Shown: positions 30,121 to 64,000 of the stretch, one piece after another | Position numbering within the stretch: position 1 is the first letter of the stretch | How the letters are laid out: the number at the start of each line of letters is the position of its first letter | NCBI GenBank assembly: GCA_031213475.1 | Contig: JARUPZ010000013.1 | Location: 2,317,231-2,381,230, forward strand | Length of the DNA: 64,000 nucleotides | Direction: 5' to 3' | Source: Nereocystis luetkeana | Taxonomy: Eukaryota; Sar; Phaeophyceae; Laminariales; Laminariaceae | Position numbers and translations under genes: made by a program | Notes under the pieces: generated by a model | Told to the model about the DNA's origin: nothing | Database searches by the model: none | Seen by the model: the letters and a program-made list of their open reading frames with translations, nothing else

Positions 30121-31254
30121 TCCAGAAGGTTGCTAAGGGTAAAACCTCTTATTGTATACGAATCATTTTTATATATTAGGCTTACGTAACAGTGGTCGTC
30201 TCGCATGTGATCTTCACAACGAAGTCGGTCTTAGTACATAGTCTCAACACCGGCTGCTCCTGAGTGCCACCCGACCGCTCGCGGCCGCGCGGCGGTTCCG
30301 CACCCACCCGACACAACAGCCCTCTGTGTCCCCGCCAAAAAAAGAACGGGTGCCGCCGTCCAACTCGGCGAGCGGGGGGCGCGGAAAGTTGCCCTGCGTT
30401 AAAGCGTTGTTGTTGTCGTTTTACCACTGGGATGTTGATGTTGAACCGTTTTTGTTAGTTTTTGCCTTTTTCATTATTGGAATTGTCTTACGCATCGTCA
30501 GTCCGTTAAAATTGTCGTGTTACCAGGCTCGGCCTCCGCCGGCTTTTTGCCGAAAAAGTCAAAAAGGCCGATTTTGGGGTAAAAAAAAAAGCGTTCTCCT
30601 GGGGCTGATTTTGGGTGGAGAGCGCCGATTCTTAGTCCCGGGGGGCGAATTCTGCTAGAACCATAATTTTCACTCGTCCCCTGTACAAAAACGCTTGACA
30701 AATGTTTTTTCTTTGACGAAAATCATTTTGAAAAAAACATGGGAGCTGCATCACAGATTTCTGACGTCGGCTGGCCGATGTGGGCAACGCTCTGCTGATA
30801 ATGCACGGCGATCGAGCTGCTGGCAACACAACGGAAGCCCATTTCCGTGTGAACGAGCCGATTTTCAAGATTTCGAACCGACTTTTATTTTGGTCGAGTC
30901 GAAAAAGCCAAAACTCTGTTTTTTTGGAGCCGGAAAAGCCGCAAAGTGTGTTTTTAGTGTCTCCCGTTTTTTTTCCCTAGCCGATTTTTGTTTTTTTCAG
31001 CCGAAATCAGCCGAAAACCGTTTTTTTTCATGATTTCGCCGAAAATCGAGAATATCGTGTTTTTTTTTTCAAGCCGAAAAGAGGCAAGAAAAAAAATACA
31101 GCGGACGCTCAGCCGACGTCTTACCGATAAACCGTCGTTTCTTGCCGATGTCATCCAGCACCCGCAAGGTTCGTACTGCTCTTGCTTCCTACGATAGAGA
31201 GAAGAAGACTCCAGAGTTTCACAGGTTTCTGCATTTGTTTATGTGTACCCAACC

Positions 31255-31385
31255 CTGCCATACCATACCACACCACACCACACCACACCACACTGTACCG
31301 CACAATGCTATTCGACATACCATACCATACCGTACCGTACCTTAACATACCATAATATCCCCATACCATACCACATCATACCGTA
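31255..31385 (+). repeat. TACCA/CACAC pentamer-like tract upstream of MCM8
   Basis: Degenerate CCATACCATACCACACC repeats end about 40 bp before the proposed MCM8 start codon. The tract lies in the expected 5' region; any regulatory role is unknown. Confidence 0.7.
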
Positions 31386-31421
31386 GATTCTCCTTGCGGG
31401 CCTAACACACCGCATCGGGCG

Positions 31422-61976
<30,555 letters not shown>

Positions 61977-63785
61977 GTGCGAGTGCGTAGAGCTGTTTAG
62001 TTACGACTTCGCAGCCCCCACCCCGCTTCGACAAAGGGTTGGCAAGCAGTAGTCCACGGTTTACTCCTCGTTACATTTTCTTTTCTCGAGAAATTCCCCA
62101 CGCTGTCGGGAGCGGTTTTTCGTTTTTTTCGAACTGGCCCAACCAGCTTCGACAAAATGATGGATGGTCTACACCACGGTATCTCCTCACTACATCTTCA
62201 CATTCCGATACATTTCCCCTTGCTTCAGCCGGGGTTAGCAGTAGGGTTTTAGGCTATAACATTAACTAGTGTATTTCAACCATTTGGTCGGAACCGGGCA
62301 AAGGTCTATGCAACCTTCAGAGGTGCTGCATCACCTCCCTCCCACTGCTGTGTGTCACTGCTGCGCCACATTAACAGATGGTAGTCCCGCCCTGTGTATG
62401 TATTTTTATGGTCGCTTTCACCACGCCTGTCGTGGCGGGGGTGGGGGTCCTTCGGTAAAAATGACAACACGGAAAGTGTTCCATGTTTTGTTTCCGTTTT
62501 GTTTTGTATTGTTTAGTATATGGGTGTTTTTTTGGCAACTATTAATAATTGTCTGCGGGGTTCGTTCGTTCGTGCATGCATGCATGCATGCTTGCATGGC
62601 GCTCATTTTGTGCGCTCGGAGTTTTGCATGTTGCGTTGTTTCTACTGTAGGAGATGCGCTCGTGAACCAAAACAATGGTTGCTAAATTTTAGTGTTATCA
62701 ACCATCCACGAGGCAGCGGCACGGGTAGGAGCGGCAGCGGCACGGGTAGGAACATGTTGCGTCCGTGCCGCGCGACTCCCCATCGTAACTCGGACACCAT
62801 TTTGTAGAACATCGCTCCCCAATCACGCGGTGACCGGCGCTGTACTAGTCTCTTTGCATCGTCGATTTTATCCCCGTCTGAAGTCCCCGAAAACGTCAAG
62901 GTGCGTCCGGTTCACCGCCCGATGGGCAGTGGATAAATTCGTTGATGTGGACGGACGCCGACACTTTCGCGGGTGGGAGTGACATATTTTCATTCCCCCC
63001 ACGCCGTTAATAGCCGAATGGCAGTTCACGAATCAAATCGAACCCTGGAGAGGTTGAGGTGAGACCTGTGAAGATAGGATCACTGTCGCTGGGAATTCGC
63101 GCAGCCGCGTAGTCGTGACTGTTTTTTGTATTTTGCGTGGCGCTGGTTAATTTCGAGGTTCTGGATAATCGTGTACGTAATGCGTATGTACGAATCTCGG
63201 TTTTCGTTCGGTCGAAGCAGCCTCAGTCGTAGGTCCAGGCTTCAGCCAGCTCGAACTCGGTCCCTTTTTGTTTTGGCGCAGAAGTGCACATCTGGAAACT
63301 AGCATGACCTCGTAGTAGGCTGTTGGCTCCAAGAGCAAACCTGTTGTGGCGTCGGCATGGATACCCAGCTGCAAAAAAAAGACGGAACGATCAAGACGAT
63401 ATCGCTCGCCGTGTGCTTCGTGTAGCGGTGCCTCTCATCCGCCTTACCGCTGGTGCTATAGGTAAAAACGTTCCGGATTTCCAGTCGCTTTTGCAGGCGT
63501 GCGTGACGGGTACAGGGGGCAGAACACTCAAGACTGTAACGATAGCGTTATCTGCCTCGTGAAGGGAGCTCGGTTGGTCCCACAAGAAAGGCCGTCGCAC
63601 CTCGGATAGATCATCGATTTTCACTTCGATTATCTCGATATTTCCGAGCAGACGGGTCCCTGATCTGTATGACCTATATAGCTCAATTTGCCGGGTGGGA
63701 GCCGTATAACCATCGTGATCTGAGACATGTTTCCCGAGTTGGATGTTTACCATACATATCCTGAACAGCACCTGAGAACGGCAGG
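61977..63785 (+). other. Downstream of MCM8 exon 16: intron or 3' region
   Basis: The expected next segment (SMLGTYSDEFG-like and the winged-helix end) was not found on the plus strand. The region has two copies of a CTTCGACAAAATGRTGG-like piece (62025-62045, 62146-62165), an inverted R6 copy (62660-62800) and R5-type sequence from 63600. Confidence 0.45.
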
Positions 63786-64000
63786 TGAGGGACTAAATGA
63801 TCTAAACGATGTATCCGTAGATTATCTAAATGATCTATCTGTAGATGATCTAAACGATATATCTGTAGATGATATAAATAATCTATCTGTAGATGATATC
63901 AATGATATAAATGATATATCTGAGGTTGATCTAGATGCTATATCTGTAGATGATCTAGATGATATCTGTAGATGATCTAGACTATATATCTGTAGATGAT
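63786..64000 (+). repeat. 24-bp GATC-rich tandem repeat, open at the right edge
   Basis: The unit GATCTAAACGATATATCTG plus TAGAT repeats with variants to the last base of the window, so the array continues beyond. The poly-Asp/Leu/Asn frame (SVDDLNDISVDDINNL) follows from the 24-bp (eight-codon) period and is not called as a protein. Confidence 0.9.

Larger units (their letters stand above)
26460..31254. other. Divergent intergenic region between the MDAR-like gene and MCM8
   Basis: No gene is confidently recognised. The region holds many TACCAGGTA/TACCTGGTA palindromes, especially 26.79-28.23 kb, one MITE-1, one MITE-2, two SINE-B copies, GATC-rich dispersed repeats (28480-28640, 29150-29420) and a CCGAAAA/GATTTT-rich low-complexity block (30530-31110). 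Promoters of both genes should lie here, but no motif can be assigned. Confidence 0.5.

Noticed and set aside
63727-63975. Asp/Leu-rich repeat protein at the right edge
   Set aside because: Explained by a 24-bp (eight-codon) tandem repeat.

Overview
The window comes from an intron-rich, repeat-laden nuclear genome. Two host genes can be read from spliced exons, with canonical GT-AG junctions plus two apparent GC-AG junctions. There are tRNA-derived SINEs, a LINE remnant, many small hairpin transposons, satellites and microsatellites. The gene content, GC-rich exons, C-rich acceptor tracts and the style of the LINE C-terminus suggest a photosynthetic stramenopile, most likely a brown alga. This is an inference, not a proof. 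Nothing looks bacterial: there are no operons, CRISPR arrays or rRNA.

Left part (1 to about 26.3 kb), minus strand: the 5' two-thirds of a monodehydroascorbate-reductase-like flavoprotein gene. Exons at 26289-26340, 3288-3463, 2817-2872 and 1210-1306 join in phase and give a dinucleotide-binding N-terminus. The rest of the gene runs off the left edge. If the join is right, intron 1 is about 22.8 kb and holds most of the left-hand repeats: an inverted 18-bp satellite, a SINE cluster, two families of palindromic MITEs, two larger terminal-inverted-repeat elements and a LINE remnant.

Middle (about 26.5-31.4 kb): the divergent intergenic region. It is rich in a short palindrome, TACCAGGTA/TACCTGGTA, and carries a second SINE family; no gene is confidently recognised.

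Right part (31.4 kb to at least 62.0 kb), plus strand: an MCM8 gene, a DNA helicase of homologous recombination. Fifteen exons (plus one doubtful one) join in phase into about 730 residues. They include a Gly-rich N-terminus, a Cys4 zinc-binding site, Walker A, Walker B, sensor 1, the arginine-finger SRF and the sensor-2 helix. The C-terminal winged-helix part was not found. The introns are 0.25-4.8 kb and full of satellites, trinucleotide tracts and dispersed repeats. Several of these repeats end in C-rich tracts directly upstream of splice acceptors.

The most unusual observations are: two SINE families with different tRNA heads but a shared core; dispersed repeats parked in sense orientation just before MCM8 acceptors; the over-abundant 9-bp palindrome; the three-arm inverted satellite; and a 0.93-kb element that shares its ends with a roughly 90-bp hairpin MITE.
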